Shown here piece by piece: positions 20,691 to 33,800 of a stretch of 64,000 nt of DNA (its first letter is position 1; each line of letters opens with the position of its first letter). The stretch spans positions 59,016,001-59,080,000 of the forward strand of contig JAFFJZ010000001.1 of NCBI GenBank assembly GCA_018340375.1, written 5' to 3'. The notes under the pieces are model-generated. The model ran no database searches. It saw only the letters and a program-made list of their open reading frames with translations, and was not told the DNA's origin. Source of the DNA: Gonatopus flavifemur. Taxonomy: Eukaryota; Arthropoda; Insecta; Hymenoptera; Dryinidae. Position numbers and translations under genes: made by a program.

Positions 20691-20824
20691 AACTATACAG
20701 GTTTAGAACTGCAATTTCCAGGTTGTGTGATGGAAATTTCCAGTTGCTATGCAATTGAATTATACAGGTTTTGAACTGGGACTTTCAGGTCGGGTGATGG
20801 AATTTTCCAGTTATGCTTGAATTC
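20691..20824 (+). repeat. 67-bp tandem duplication
   Basis: The unit beginning at TATACAGGTTT (20694 and 20761) is present twice with modest divergence. Each copy contains GTGATGGAA.TTTCCAGTT. It lies inside the element at 20362-21414. Confidence 0.75.
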
Positions 20825-21043
20825 AATCATTATTACACTAAAATTGTCCACTTCTATTGGACTTTGTCATTTTTGGCGGGAAAAATTTCAAGTCTTCATA
20901 TTAAAAATTTCCTAATTGAGATTTTGAATAATAATTGTAATTGTAGCAAAAAAAATTTATATATAAGGTTTTTCGAAGACTTATTCCTTCATGTATTCTA
21001 GATATGAAGCATATGTAGTAACCCAAGCTGGCCTTTCAACATG

Positions 21044-21125
21044 TCGCGCTATAGCTCATCGGTTAGGTCTTAGGTTTCAGTTGGTAGGCAGGTAGAAAAG
21101 TGTAGGTTCAAATCCCGTTAGGTAG
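21044..21125 (+). tRNA. tRNA-like fragment (possible SINE or tRNA pseudogene)
   Basis: An A-box-like TAGCTCATCGGTTAGG at 21052 and a perfect B-box GGTTCAAATCC at 21105 lie 53 bases apart, a spacing closer to long-variable-arm tRNAs. No proper acceptor stem forms. The 82-nt segment is flanked by ACATG on each side (21039-21043, 21126-21130), suggesting insertion of a tRNA-derived sequence. Not a functional tRNA gene. Confidence 0.35.
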
Positions 21126-21419
21126 ACATGACTTTCTGTCCATCCAAATGAACGTTCAAGTTCCTCAATTATCTTGAAACACAAGGACCGAGCAAAATCA
21201 CTTTGTGCGAGCAATTTTTTTTCAATTTTCATTATTATTTTCAGAATTAATTTTCCAGCACGTGTCTCGGAAAATTCCAGTACTGAGGCTCGGAAAATTC
21301 TCAGTTTTAATGCTGAAATTCCATGACACATATGCTAAAATTCTCCGGTACATGTACAAGTTAATTGCTTCCAGTACATGTACTGGAATTTCCCGGTAGA
21401 ATTTTTTCACAGTGTAGCA

Positions 21420-24400
21420 GCCGATTGTCATAATTTTTTATATTGAACGTTTATTGAAGATTTGAGGATCTGAAACGTCCAATGGGATGCTACTTGATCG
21501 ATTTCTGGTATGAGCAAAGCTTAAATAACGTTTAATTCGAAGTTACAATAAAAACTGGCTGCCAGTTTCAGCTTCATTTAGGAATCATATTCTTGACATC
21601 TATCGAAATAATTCTGATGAAAGCTCATGTGACGATAGGTGATTCGAACGAATTATCACATATAAATATGACAACACTGCCATATTCGACAAGAGAGACA
21701 GGAGAAAGGCACCCCAAACATTAAAGATCTCCATAATAATGAAGTCATTTCGCATATCATAAAAGAGAACTGGATCATGCCGAACTCATGTTGAAATGTA
21801 ATTGAAATCGACAGTTTTTGTCGACAGAAATAACGACATGAAATTTTCATTGAACCGAAACGTATTTCAGCCAGTCATCATCGTTGGTATACCAGATCGT
21901 TTACAAGAGCCATTCGATTAAACGTTAATTATTAACTACACAACGTGAGAAATGGAAGGAAAAAACATTATAGGATCGTTCACCGATAAAATTCCAATCA
22001 CGTTTTACACACATGGCGTGTAGATAATATTGTAGCACACGAGTAACTCATTACCGGAATCCCTGGAGCAAGTGTACACACAACGATCTTGTTCGCGCAG
22101 TATTCTCTGTTCTCAAGTAAACTATTTCAAATCAATTCGAGCTTATCCTCGTCGAGTGTCTACATCAAGAAGACATTCATTCATTTACTCTTAATTAATG
22201 ATTCGTTTAAGGGACTGGAGGATTAATTGCGCGCAATCAGATCGAGGTAATTAATTACCGCGCTTCACGTTTGGAGCACTTTATTTGCGTTCACGAAGAT
22301 ATGGTATCCAAGATATCGAGATAAATTGAAATTGTTCGAGAAATACTTTCCTCGAGGAGATCCTCTCCTCACGGACGAGCAAGAAAACATGAATTCAATG
22401 AATTTTACTTTCGTGTACGAAGAAAGAATTTTGAAATAAAATGTGAATATATATATACGTATATTTCGTTTTATCATCGTATAATAGAATTTTTCGATTC
22501 GACTAGGAAGAGGAAAAAAGGACAAGAGAAAATGTATTCGTCACTCGCAATACCATTCCCATTTCTCTCGAATATAGTGCTTTCAGCTTTCGACATTTTT
22601 CATTTCTTCCTACCGGTTGGCTCTTATCAATTTTTTCTTCCATGTGGAACAGCCTACTGTGCGTATAAGGGGCAATATATTACATAATGTGACGGCATGA
22701 CGGTGTAATAATATCAGATCGTATCCAGCTCGCGCGAGAGACGCGGGAGTGCGGTGTGATGGTTTACGACGTGCCAGCGAGTGAAGTGAGTTTGAAGTGA
22801 AGGTAGAGAGAAGGTCTTTACGACCTATTCGACGCTACGAAACTGTCTTGCCTTCGTTCTTACCACCACATTTTCTACCCGTCCGCCTCTATCTTTTCGT
22901 AGGTAAACTTTCCTCCTAAGCTGTGGCATAAGACACATCCTTTTTTTCTCATATGACGTTGTTAGCGATGCGGATGGTGTAAGGACATAATACGGAACAT
23001 AATATTCAAGAAAATTCATAATATTTGTGTATTATGCCATTTGCATTATATAACAAGAAGGTGTTATTTACCCACGACAGATTTGAAGAAACTGAGAAAT
23101 GGAGTGTTAAACGACAATTAAGGAGGAGTTTCTCGTTACGACACAGAGAAACGATTACCGAATGATTGAATATCCGATGACACGGACCGTTGAAATAATC
23201 ATACACCGTTGACACAATATTAACGATCTCTGCCTCGATATCGGAATCAAAACGTGTTCTCGTTTTCTTTAGGTGAGACATAAACATCCACGTGATCGTC
23301 CTGCAACCCAACGTGATAAGTCCCTTTTGATTTCCATCGCGAAGGCGTTGGCCCCACCCTTATATAGGCTTACGAGGTTTTATAGATACATGCCACCACC
23401 TCGGGAGTTTTACATTCTACAGAGAAATCAAGAGAAAGGCTATTTAGATAAACCCGGTTGATCATTAATAAAACTCGCCTGACGAATCGTCCACGGAAGT
23501 CGAGGATGGATAAGAATAGATCGTCTGACTGGATAAGTTATATGCCTTGACTTCTTGTGAGTGTGGTTTTGCTTACGCACAAGGCGAGGAACAACACGAA
23601 ATAAAGACCATCGAGTGTGTTGTTTGTAAAGTCACGTGAAGGTACAATTGGTCACTTCTTCGAGTTTCTCCTCTAGCCTCGCGGTACGTTGAATGATGAA
23701 CGAGCTTTGGTGGTGGCAAATCTTATCAACGCCTCACTGGGATATCTCAGATGTCTCTTTATAAAGTTCGCGAGCGTTTTGCGGAGGCGCTGCTTGAGGT
23801 TGGAGGTCGGAATACCGATGTCCGTACCACCTACACTCGTAGCATAATCGTAGAATATTATTATCTCGAATTTTTACTGTGAATACAAACGATTAGACGG
23901 ATTCCATAATCTCTTGTATCTGTTTCTCGCACCTTTAACGAATTCATTCCGTTTCACCGTTCTCAAATATTTTCATACGTCGCATTGATTTGTATTCGTA
24001 CAAGCTGGATGAACCTTTTTTTCCCTTGAATGGCATGCAGTATCGTGTACTGCGAAACGAACTCGAGAAAACCGATGGGTTTCATGAGTTTCATCGTTGT
24101 TGTTGTTGCGCATCAGGCCAATCGGGAGTTTATTAGGCGCGGAATATTTGCCACTCAATTTCGTTTTCCTCCTCTACCCCCTGCTCTCGTTTAATCATGA
24201 TACGGTGGAGGAACCCCTAGTGTACAGGGGGGTGGTTTGACGTTGGTTGGATACAAGAAGGGAAAGAGAAGAGGAGAGGTTATGGGGCGGCGGCAATAGC
24301 CCCGCTCGGGCCGTCATTTGTCAGGGGCTGTCGCGCCGCGAGCGTGTTTCTGTTCCAACGGTGCAGATAGCGGCCCATCCATAGGCCGTTCATCTTTATT
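21420..24400. other. No gene recognised; unique-looking DNA
   Basis: No element ends or convincing coding sequence. Notable items are the palindrome pair at 22226-22259, listed separately, and GC-richer patches near 22700-22860 and 23640-23830. Confidence 0.4.
22196..22262. promoter_or_regulatory. Cluster of TAAT sites with two perfect palindromes
   Basis: ATTGCGCGCAAT (22226-22237) and GGTAATTAATTACC (22246-22259) are perfect palindromes nine bases apart. TTAATTAATG and GGATTAATTG lie just upstream. TAAT cores suit homeodomain dimers and ATTGCGCAAT resembles a bZIP (C/EBP-type) palindrome with an extra CG. Function is inference only. Confidence 0.3.
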
Positions 24401-24404
24401 CCTT

Positions 24405-24640
24405 TATACATATACGTGTACATACGTATAGACGTATATATATATACATATGTATGTATATCCACACATTTATATAACCCCAGTCTTTCTCTCCCCTATC
24501 CCCCCACGCCCTACACGACTCTCTCGAACTCATTTAATTACAACAAACAATTTATTAGGTCCATCCGGGTTCCGCCCACGGGCATAAAATGCCAGAGAAA
24601 GAGGAAGAGAGAAAGAAAGAGAAAGATAACGTACAGTAGT
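24405..24640. repeat. ATAC/GTAT-rich tract and GAGA-rich tract
   Basis: An alternating TATA/CATA/GTAT run at about 24405-24475 is followed, at about 24593-24630, by a purine run of GAGAAAGA units. Simple-sequence DNA with no coding signal. Confidence 0.7.
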
Positions 24641-25079
24641 GTACGGTGATGGCAATGGAGATGAAGGAGAAGAGGGTTTGGGGTAGTTGAGGACCAGTCA
24701 TCGGTCACTGAATCGAAATTGTTTTCACGGGGACCACTACTTTTTCTTTTTTTTTCTTTTTACTCATCGAATTGTTCGTGTTAACTGGATTTTCGAGAAA
24801 AATTAAAAGGGGAGGAAATAGAAATTGAAGAGATGAGAGATAAAATCGATGCATCATTGACCAATATTTTCGATTTCATGGTTCGGGTTTACGATCGGTA
24901 TTCATATTATTTGTATATTGGTATCAGAAATGGAAAAGTAGGGTAGTTGAAGAATTTATGAATGAGTCAACGAATTTTCAGTTGAAATGACTTGGAAATT
25001 GTAGACTCAACTACGCCATCTTTCATTGTCTTAAACATGTCACTTGATTTTATGAATCAATGTATGTCAACGTCAACAA

Positions 25080-25393
25080 CTCACAGAAGAAGTTTCATTC
25101 AAAATCTCACGTAGTTGACTCAACCTCGCAGGCAATCAATGCTTCGTTATTTTGTGTCAAATGTATATGGATACTTGACGGAAACTATTTTCCATTGTCC
25201 CAATCATTCACGTAGTTGACTCAACGCAACCTCCATGATTCAATGATTGAATGCAACCTCCAGAGTTGGTTGAACGTACACTCACAGAAAGGATTTCTTG
25301 AAATGAGAAAATTGTTCTGTGAGTGTATTCAACCTCCTGGCATAGTTGAGACAACTACGTTTTCGTTCAGTTCACTAATCCTTTTCCTCAGTG
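25080..25393. mobile_element. CACTG-type element with repeated ACGTAGTTGACTCAAC
   Basis: The right end CCTTTTCCTCAGTG is followed by TA at 25394-25395. The left end, near 25080 (CTCACAGAAGAAG), is eroded, but the arms align through ACGTAGTTG.CTCAAC. That motif occurs in direct orientation at about 25111 and 25211 and inverted near 25340. It contains a 47-bp mini-element. Confidence 0.55.
25279..25325. mobile_element. 47-bp mini inverted-repeat element
   Basis: CACTCACAGAA at the left and TTCTGTGAGTG at the right are perfect inverses. TA flanks both sides (25277-25278, 25326-25327). The inner arms pair weakly (TTTCTTGAAATGAGAAAATT). This would be an extremely short member of the CACNG-ended group. 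Confidence 0.55.
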
Positions 25394-25399
25394 TAGGTG

Positions 25400-28300
25400 A
25401 GATGTAAATTTCCGAGTCGAAAAATTGTAATACATTTCAAAGCCTGCTTAACTCCGTAATACGCAGATCCAGAATTTAATCAGATCGAATGAGAAGTTTG
25501 GAAACAAAATCAGGTGCAGATCGGGGTGAAAAATGAAATTAAATCTGATTCACTTCGTAATACGCAACGAATCAAAGCTAAATCAGGTTTCACTTTCTGA
25601 CTCGGGTTAAAACACATGTTATCTCAGACAAATTTTGAGAAAATCAAATTTTTGGTGATCAGTAGATATACAGGTACCAGTGACACAATCGATTCCAAGG
25701 ATTAAGATTATGCAGCGATTTATGCACAGTATGAAATAAGTTTTTCCCAACAATAGAAAATTCATAATTACATAAAGCACGCGGAAGAAATATACAAGAA
25801 TAACAATAAAATCTCAGACGTATCGTGAGATTTGTGAGAGTACAACAGGTTTCTCAGTGAATCAGTTAGATTCATGGAGAAAATGAGCAACTTTCATGAA
25901 ATGGAGTATATAAATACCAATTTCTCACATTCGTGACAAACTGAATTTTTCCTTCTTGTGTGAATTTAAACTGAAATAAGATTATCGTTAGAATTGTACC
26001 TCATTCACGTGATAAACTTGCACTTTATTTGCTCAGCTGTGAGACTTTCAGGCGTTACATCACACGAACAAAAATTATGATTTCACTTTTATCATCATCG
26101 TGAATTATTATTTGCAACGCGATTTCTGAAATATTTTCTACAACGTATTGAAACAAGATTTTTTTGTTCAAGATTTCTGAACTTCATATGTGCGCTACAA
26201 AATAGAGTTTAAAACTTCCCCCCTCTGTCTGAATTCAGGCACAATTTACAGAACATCATCACCGTATAAAAATAAAGCGAAAAAGAAAGCACGAAAGACG
26301 ATATAGAAAATTCTGAACGAGACAAAAAGCAACATAAACGTCGTTATACATTTTTCATTGAACGAAAACTTCGACATGAATCTCTTCACGGTAGAACAAG
26401 TTGAATAGGAGAAAAAAGAACAGCTCCCATGTATAAAGGATTATCGAGAGGCAAAACAAAATATTTTCCGTTATAAGATATCGTGGCATGAGAACGGCAT
26501 CCAAGCATTTCATGTGATTTGCAATTCGAGCGAGTCCTCCACTCGGGATGAATGTAACAAAAAAGGAAGAAGAAGAAATATTACGAGAGATCTCGTGAGC
26601 ACGCGTGTTATGTCGTAGGGTATGACGCGGGAAACGAGGAAAAATCGAGTGCAAAGACGAATTGAAAATTGCCACAGCGGTGGTTTTCCGTATAGCGTCG
26701 AGAACTGAAATCTCTGGTAAACGTTTGATGGAGGGTGAGAGCAAATTGATTCGAGTTCCGAGTCTCACTTTGCGGGCTCTAACCGTCAACCGCATGTGGC
26801 TGAAGAAGAAGAAGAAGAAGAAGACTAGTACGAAGAATACGTTGAAATTGGTCGGTAACGGAAATCGATAAATTAGTATTAGGAAATTTGTAGTTAGGAC
26901 GAATTTGAAGGTATATTTATGTTTTTATCCTCTTGAAAGGAAACGAGTATTGTCACAAGGGCGGGAAAGAGGAAGAAGGAAAAAAGAGAAAGAGAAACAA
27001 CCGATGGATTTGACAGAAAGCTTTACAAAGCGTTGTCGCGCTATTTTGTATTTTATTTTCAAGCGGCAACGCGGATTGGACACGGACGTTAACAGCACTC
27101 GTTGTAATGCTTTATAATGGCCTCTTCTATTCCCCGCTTGCCCCGTCCTCGGTGACTCGTGCATGACACACGGAGACGAAGGGAGAAAAAAGGGGTATAT
27201 AGCAAGCACAACACCCGACGACTCGGATTTTTCGCAATAAAATATGACGACAGGCGCACAGTAGATACTACCGCACAGAGTAATACACAGTTGCTACTAT
27301 GGATCGTTTATATTTTTAAACACGCAAATATATGCGGCTTCCCTTGTTGTATCTGGTATTCATGTTGCAAATTATAAAGGGGACTCTGACCACTTATATC
27401 TCCTCGATGATGCTTGGCTTTTCTCTGATGAACCGTGTGAAATAATATTTCAAGAGATTTTGATAAATAGTTGTTACGTTATTATCATTTTGAGTTATAA
27501 GCTTTTCACGGTTTGGGAGTTTCATCCAAACTCTACCACAATTCCAACTGTTAAAACTGCGGGTCTGAGTTTAATTTAATTCAATGTCACGAAACGATGC
27601 GAATAGCATTTGTTAACATACATCAGCTTTTATTTGTAACGGTTTAGAGCTCAAGTTATAGGCTTCTCCATAATATCAATTCATACTATTCCAAAAAAAT
27701 GTTACAAACCCCTTTCCAAGATCTTCTTAAGATTCTGAAAATCTCATGAGACTTTTGAAATTTTCTTATTATCAACATCGAAACATAATCCGTTCACTGT
27801 TCATCAAGATTTTTCTAATTCATTTCAACAACTAAAATCAACGGGACATCATGAGCAGTTATAACCAATATCATAATAGAAGATTCCATTTGCCCGCGTG
27901 TGTTCCTGGCATTATTGCGTTTGCACGTATGTAAGAAAGAGGAATAGCTCGCCCATCTTTTATTCATACGACAGAGTGGAGCCTTAATTTGAATTGAATA
28001 GGATTTATAAATTATTTCAAATTATAGTTGTTTCCCATGACGGTACCCCAGGGTTTTGTATTGTAACTACTGATCAATTGAAGTCCCAACATCCTTCTGT
28101 TGCTCTTATTTTCCCTTGAATTTTGGATCAAATTAAATTGGATGATGATTTATTATTGCGCTGATGGAATAAACTACACAATGAGAATTGCGCGTGCATG
28201 TTTGCACATGGGCACAAAATTTTGTACCAGGAGTTGAAAGATTTATTTGACAATCAAAATTATTTGCATATTGTAAAAGAAAGTCTACCGAAAATTCTCA

Positions 28301-30160
28301 ATATCGGACTGGAAGCATCTGTATTCTTCTTCAAGGTTATTGTGCCTAGTCAGGATCGATGTTAATTCGACTAGATCCCGGAAACAAATTCTCAGTCAAG
28401 GTACAAGGTACTTCTCTTCCCAAAACCGCAAACACTTGACAACTATGAAAATTGAATGAATTCACTGCACGAGATACGAAATCAAACACATTTTCAAAGA
28501 AATTGTAATTTCTCCTTCATCGTTTTGCAATTCAATACAAATTGGAGGAAATTATATCGCCGCGTACATTGTATTTGGAGTTTACGTGGAATATAATTAA
28601 GATCTTCATCGAACTTAACCTTTCTTGAAATTAGTGATGAATAATGAATGGGCTTTAGTTAATAGTACCTTCTGCTCATTGGGATTGTATCGACAGGTGC
28701 ATATAGGCCTCGCCAAAGGAAAAAGAAAACCAGAAACGAAGAACTAAGAGATGAGAAATGAAGAGAGAAACAGAAGAAGAGAGATGAAGAAAGTAGGCAA
28801 ACCCTTTCTTGCGTCGCGTCGCATCCTTCCCAAGATTCTTTTACGTAAGTGAGCACGGCACTGGCATCTCGGGATGGAATCCCATGGTCCCCCGGGCGTC
28901 GTAGCAATGCAATATTATAGGATGGAAAAAGGTAAGTGTTGTTTTTTCTCCTTTCTCAGATGCACGATAAAAAAGAAAAAGAAAACATAACAAATAAGCC
29001 AAATTACTACCGAGTATTTGTATTTGATTCGATGGGATTATTGAGACGTCATTGATCAACCTGTCATGAGTTTGATCGTGAGATGAGTCGTTATTTGTTT
29101 CAATTTTTGTCACGCAACTACATTTTCCAAACACTTTCAATACTTATTCTCAACACAAACATTTCATCTACTCTTTTTCTTTGAATATTGGATAAATTTC
29201 AAATATTTTGACTGAACAAACTTCATACTTTATCTTACCTAGCTAGATATTGAACTTGTATTTGATTACGAAATTTTTTTCGAATGATTCACAAAAGCAT
29301 TGATGAAAAGTTGAAAAAAGTATCATCGATTTGAATAAAATTAGTACACTTCCTTCTACTGCAATTTTATCAAAGTATTTGTGAATGCAGCAGAGTAGAT
29401 TGAACTCGACCTACTTCGAGTCTTTCTGACCTGGAGATCCTGTTTTATAATGCGAGTTTAATGCTATTTTTCCGGTAAGTGGAAAGTGCAGGTTTTTGTA
29501 CTTCACTGATCCAAAGTCTCGCAAACATCGATAAAAAGTAAACTGAAGTATTTTGTTCGGATAATCTGATGAAGTGATTTGATGTATGAGAGAGCAAGCA
29601 CTCTCGAGTTACAATAATCTTGTACTTGATCCATGTCTTCGAACAATGGAAAAAGAAAAAAACTCCACACTGCGATTCATTGATTTCTATGTAATATTTC
29701 ATTTCTGGAAACAAAGAACTATTCACATTTATGGTTATCCTGAAGGTATGTCGATTCTTTTCGAAAATACACTCAATTGAAAAGTTGAGCGATTAATTTC
29801 GTCTGTGGTTGAATAATTTGCTGTGAAGATTTCAGTATTATCGCAAAGAAATTCACCATGGCAAGGAACAGAGCGACTTATATGAGCTAGGAGATCATAA
29901 ATATGGTAATCTTAGAGTGTTAGGACTCACCTACTGGGTCAGGAACGATAACGAGCGTTATGCAAGAGCTCAACAAGAAAAGAATTAAGGAATCATTTGT
30001 AATGTTCTCCTGTCTATGGCAGATGATGTGATTTGTAGATTTGCAAAAAATATTTTTCATCATTCCGAGAGATTTAATTGATTATTTAAATACGAATATT
30101 CATTTGTCCTGTACCAAAGAAATCTTTTTTAGAATCACCAAAATATTCTCTGCAACCAAA
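25400..30160. other. No gene recognised; unique-looking DNA
   Basis: A GAA trinucleotide repeat lies at 26802-26824. A 146-codon minus-strand frame (26355-26795) has no recognisable domain or codon signal and is not called. No element ends were found. Confidence 0.4.
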
Positions 30161-30343
30161 ACAACCCTAGCAGAAATTTGAAACCGTAAGTAAGGAAAGT
30201 CTTACAAGGCCCTTACAAGGGGCGCATCTGGTTGTAACGCAGGGATAAAATAGGGTCCGGATGAGATTTCCATAAATTCATGAGGACCCGATAGGAAATT
30301 AGGCATGCCTCGTCAGGCCCTGATATTTTCACTAGAGAATTTA

Positions 30344-30851
30344 CACAGAAAAAATTAGTGATCAAAATTTTTATTGACCAGTGTATCACTTTCGGACGGT
30401 GCACAAATTCGAGAAGAATTCGTACACTGGATTTTAATAACTCGTTGACGCTGTCCATTGTTTCCCCAATGAAATCCACTTCTCATTTTGAACATCGGAA
30501 TAATTGAAAGAGTCAATGAATTATCACAATCCAGCGTACGAATTTTTCTTGAATTTGTGTCCTGTCCCAAAGTGACATATTACACTGTGAAGAATGATTA
30601 TGGAATTATCCCTCAAAAAATGGTGGCAGCAAAGTTCCTCCATGATTTGGTGGACGTCTCCTTCATTCGTAGAGGATTCAACACCCAACAAACAAAATAG
30701 TTCCTCAAAGTGGTGGAAAAATTCCTCACTTTTGATGAAGAAACAATTCCTCCAACATAAGGAGACGAAATCTACCACCAGTGTGAAGGAAAACTCCCCA
30801 CACTTCTTACAGTGTAGTCAACGAAAATTTGGATAACCATTTTCTTCCATG
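30344..30851. mobile_element. CACAG-ended TIR element interrupted by another element
   Basis: The left end is CACAGAAAAAATTAGTGATC after TA (30342-30343) and the right end is TTTTCTTCCATG before TA (30852-30853). The arms pair over more than 100 bp through segments such as ATTCGTACACTGGATT and CACAAATTCGAG, once the insert at 30583-30814 is removed. No coding capacity. Confidence 0.75.
30583..30814 (+). mobile_element. CACTG-ended element, family B (232 bp), nested
   Basis: Starts CACTGTGAAGAATGATTATG and ends CACACTTCTTACAGTG, with TA duplicated on both sides (30581-30582, 30815-30816). The interior has GGTGG, TTCCTC and GGATTCAACACCCAACAAAC. Further copies lie at 37556-37815 and 37907-38158, with a fragment at 18482-18516. 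Confidence 0.85.
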
Positions 30852-30859
30852 TATTTGGT

Positions 30860-33800
30860 AATGAGTTTCAATTTCCACTCGAGTATCCTTTGACGATAGC
30901 ACAGATTTGGAATGCTGCATTGGTCCCTTTCTAGTAGTGTCCAAAATGCTTCCAGTCAAAATTTTCTTCCAAACTTTGATCGAAAGTATCTCGGAGAACA
31001 CATAAACTCGATAGATACCAAAAAAGATAAACGATAAGAAGAATGCGGTAATATAATCCTCGTACTTTGAAGAATAATCAACGTCAAATGAAAGAAGGAT
31101 TGGATAAATCTTATAGTTGCTCAATGGTTGAAGATATATACTCCTATTACCGACTCGTTTGTCGAGTGATGCACCGAGTTGATGGTTTTGTCAAAGAGAC
31201 ATTGGCGGGGTCAGGTTTTATTCCCACGGGATGATGGCATACTCGACGAATAGTGATTGTGGCGGGACACTTATCCCTCTTTCGATTTCTCCATCTGTTC
31301 TTCTTTCCTCTGGTACTCAGCGTGTGGGCAGCAAGAACCGTGAACGTTTGCGTTATGAATTACAGATTGGACCAATGCGTGTACGTATACGTACCAAGCA
31401 GGAGGCACCACGGGTAACGCATACCTGAATATCCACTCGTACGTGGCTCGCTCGTAAGGCTAAAACCGAACGAGAGGGAGTAAGGGAACGAGAGAGAATC
31501 GCGATAAGAGAAAGGAGAGAGAGATACGACACGACGAACGACGAGGACGAGAGCGAGCAGCAGGTTGCAGGTCGTTCTTGAAAGAGGTGAAGGAACGCCC
31601 GCTGCTGTCGAGCTCCGTATTCCCGCCGTTTGTCCTCCTCTTTCTTTAAACAGAACAGAAGAGAAAATCACGAGAAGGATAGAGGAAAGTCGAAAGATTC
31701 GCGTGTGTATAAGATATATCTATGTATGTATATACGTATACGTGTATAAACTTTGTATTCTCTGTCATCTTCTCCTTTGCGGGAGAAAGAGAGGTCCACG
31801 TAGATGTGTGGAGACACATCCAAGCATACGAACGTATATACGCACACACGTATACATCCATACAAGAGAACCGGGATACGTCACCCGATTAATTTGTTGT
31901 TAGCAAACAGGTTGGCAAACTGCGAGCGGATGCTGGCTCTCGGGCAAATAAAGGAGCCTCCATTTATTAAGCCGGCAATAAAATAGCGCTCCTTCGCTTC
32001 TCTGTTCCTCTTTTCCTCCTCTAACTCTTTACCCATCTTCCTTTTTCCCTTGTGTCCGTGGGTGGAAGGGAAGGATGCCCGTTCGTTCGGTTAGGAGATT
32101 CTCGGGCCAACATACGACAACGACGACTACGACAACGACGAGAACGAGGATGAGGAAGTCGAGGGGGATAGGAGGTACAGGGGACTGATTTATGCGAAAA
32201 TCGAGAGACTCTCAGCCTGCGGGATCCGCGTGGATGCCACGGAATATATACATCGCGTGGTTGTACTGTTTCTCTCAAAGACAAAACGGATTAATTTACC
32301 CAAAATTGTGTACACGACCGAATAGCGATACCAGGAAGTATTTAAATTATCGATAGAAAATGGGATTACAAGATTTACGTTGAAGTTGAAAAGTATGAAA
32401 AATATTTTGAAATTTAATAATCTAATTCCTGCTGATGTGGCATTTGTGGAATTCATATGAACTCTTCGTATCCCTAACAGGGTTTTACAAACGGCCCGAG
32501 AATAGCCCATTCGTACAATAATGTCAGCCATCAATGGTTGACTGCTGGATGATAACTTGAGATCCAGCAATGGCTAAGAGAAACTCTGAAAAGTTAAAGT
32601 TATGTTTCCGAATCTGAATGATTGCCGATCCTGTTGTATAAATCTTGATCTACTTTCAATGTACCAATAAAAAAGAATCATGAACCGTTATCAATTATTT
32701 TTATCCCTCACAAAACGATTTTTATAAATGCTGGATCTTCCATAACCGCTAAACACGCTACATCCTTCCTCGTTGACTCTTGACATATTTATAAAATATC
32801 TTACAGACTTTTTCTCTTTTTATCTAAGATACCAACTGTTTGATACATGGCTGATCTTGACCATCGGTGTCTTCGTTGTCGCGGTATTATCGAACCAGGA
32901 CGAGGAATGCGATCGATCGCACGACGCGGTTACCGCGTGCCCCCAAGCCAACCACGAAGAGTTGCGATGATCGTGTTTCTATTCGTTGATTCTTTTTTCA
33001 ACGCGAAGAGAAGAACGAGGGATACCGTTAAGGAAGGGAGCGCATACCAAGAAGGTCGTGGCGTTCTGCGTTGCAATGGTCCAGACCAAACAATCGGTTA
33101 ACTGACCGTGAGAAATTAAATCACGAATAAAAGAGTTGGAAAAGGAGCGCAGGGAACTGATTACGTGATTGGAAAATCAAAAAATTCGTTTCCACAAATA
33201 TTGTTTCTTTATCGATATTGATGTAGAAATTAAACGTTTGGCGGATAATAGACAGGGGTGGAGGGTTTCATCAAACCAGTCGTAAGACTGATTACTTCAT
33301 GATGATGATGATATCGATATTGAAAATTCTAGATGATTACATAATATCACCGAGGAAGAATACATATTTTATGAATATTCGCATCACATCGTCTCTGGAT
33401 TACATGCCAAAAGGGGCACCATGGAAACGACATAGCCGAGGTCCCATGCTGCGCTAGGAAGCATATATCCTCCGCTATCTAAATAATTATCGCAGCCATT
33501 ACCATCACGTGGCGTTGTCCGGTGAAACCAACGACGCGACGGAGAGCGCCCTACTGTAATACGACGGTCAGAGGAATATTATGTATAAGCGACCTGCACG
33601 TACACCGATATCAGAGCGATATGGGGTGTGAATGTATGGAGTAGAACTATACCGTGAATGTAAGTATATAAGAATACGATGCACCTACTCAGCGTTCCAT
33701 GTTACATCGTATGAAAGAGAAGCTATTCTTTCAATGGCAGTTCTCAGTCCTCCTTGACTTCCAGCCGCGAGCCAGAGCTTCCAAGATGGACCTCGACTCT

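Larger units (their letters stand above)
20362..21414. mobile_element. Large CACTG-ended element (1,053 bp) rich in CTGGAAATTTCCAG words
   Basis: Starts CACTGTAAAAAAAACTGG and ends GAATTTTTTCACAGTG, flanked by TA (20360-20361, 21415-21416). Many copies of TGGAAATTTCCA-like words and TACATGTACTGG run through both arms. It contains a 67-bp tandem repeat and a tRNA-like segment. No transposase frame is visible. Confidence 0.65.

Noticed and set aside
26355..26795. 146-codon minus-strand open frame
   Set aside because: No domain, no supporting splice or neighbour context, and composition like its surroundings.
30488..30836. Overlapping open frames on both strands
   Set aside because: They fall entirely within the two nested TIR elements and are by-products of the inverted repeats.
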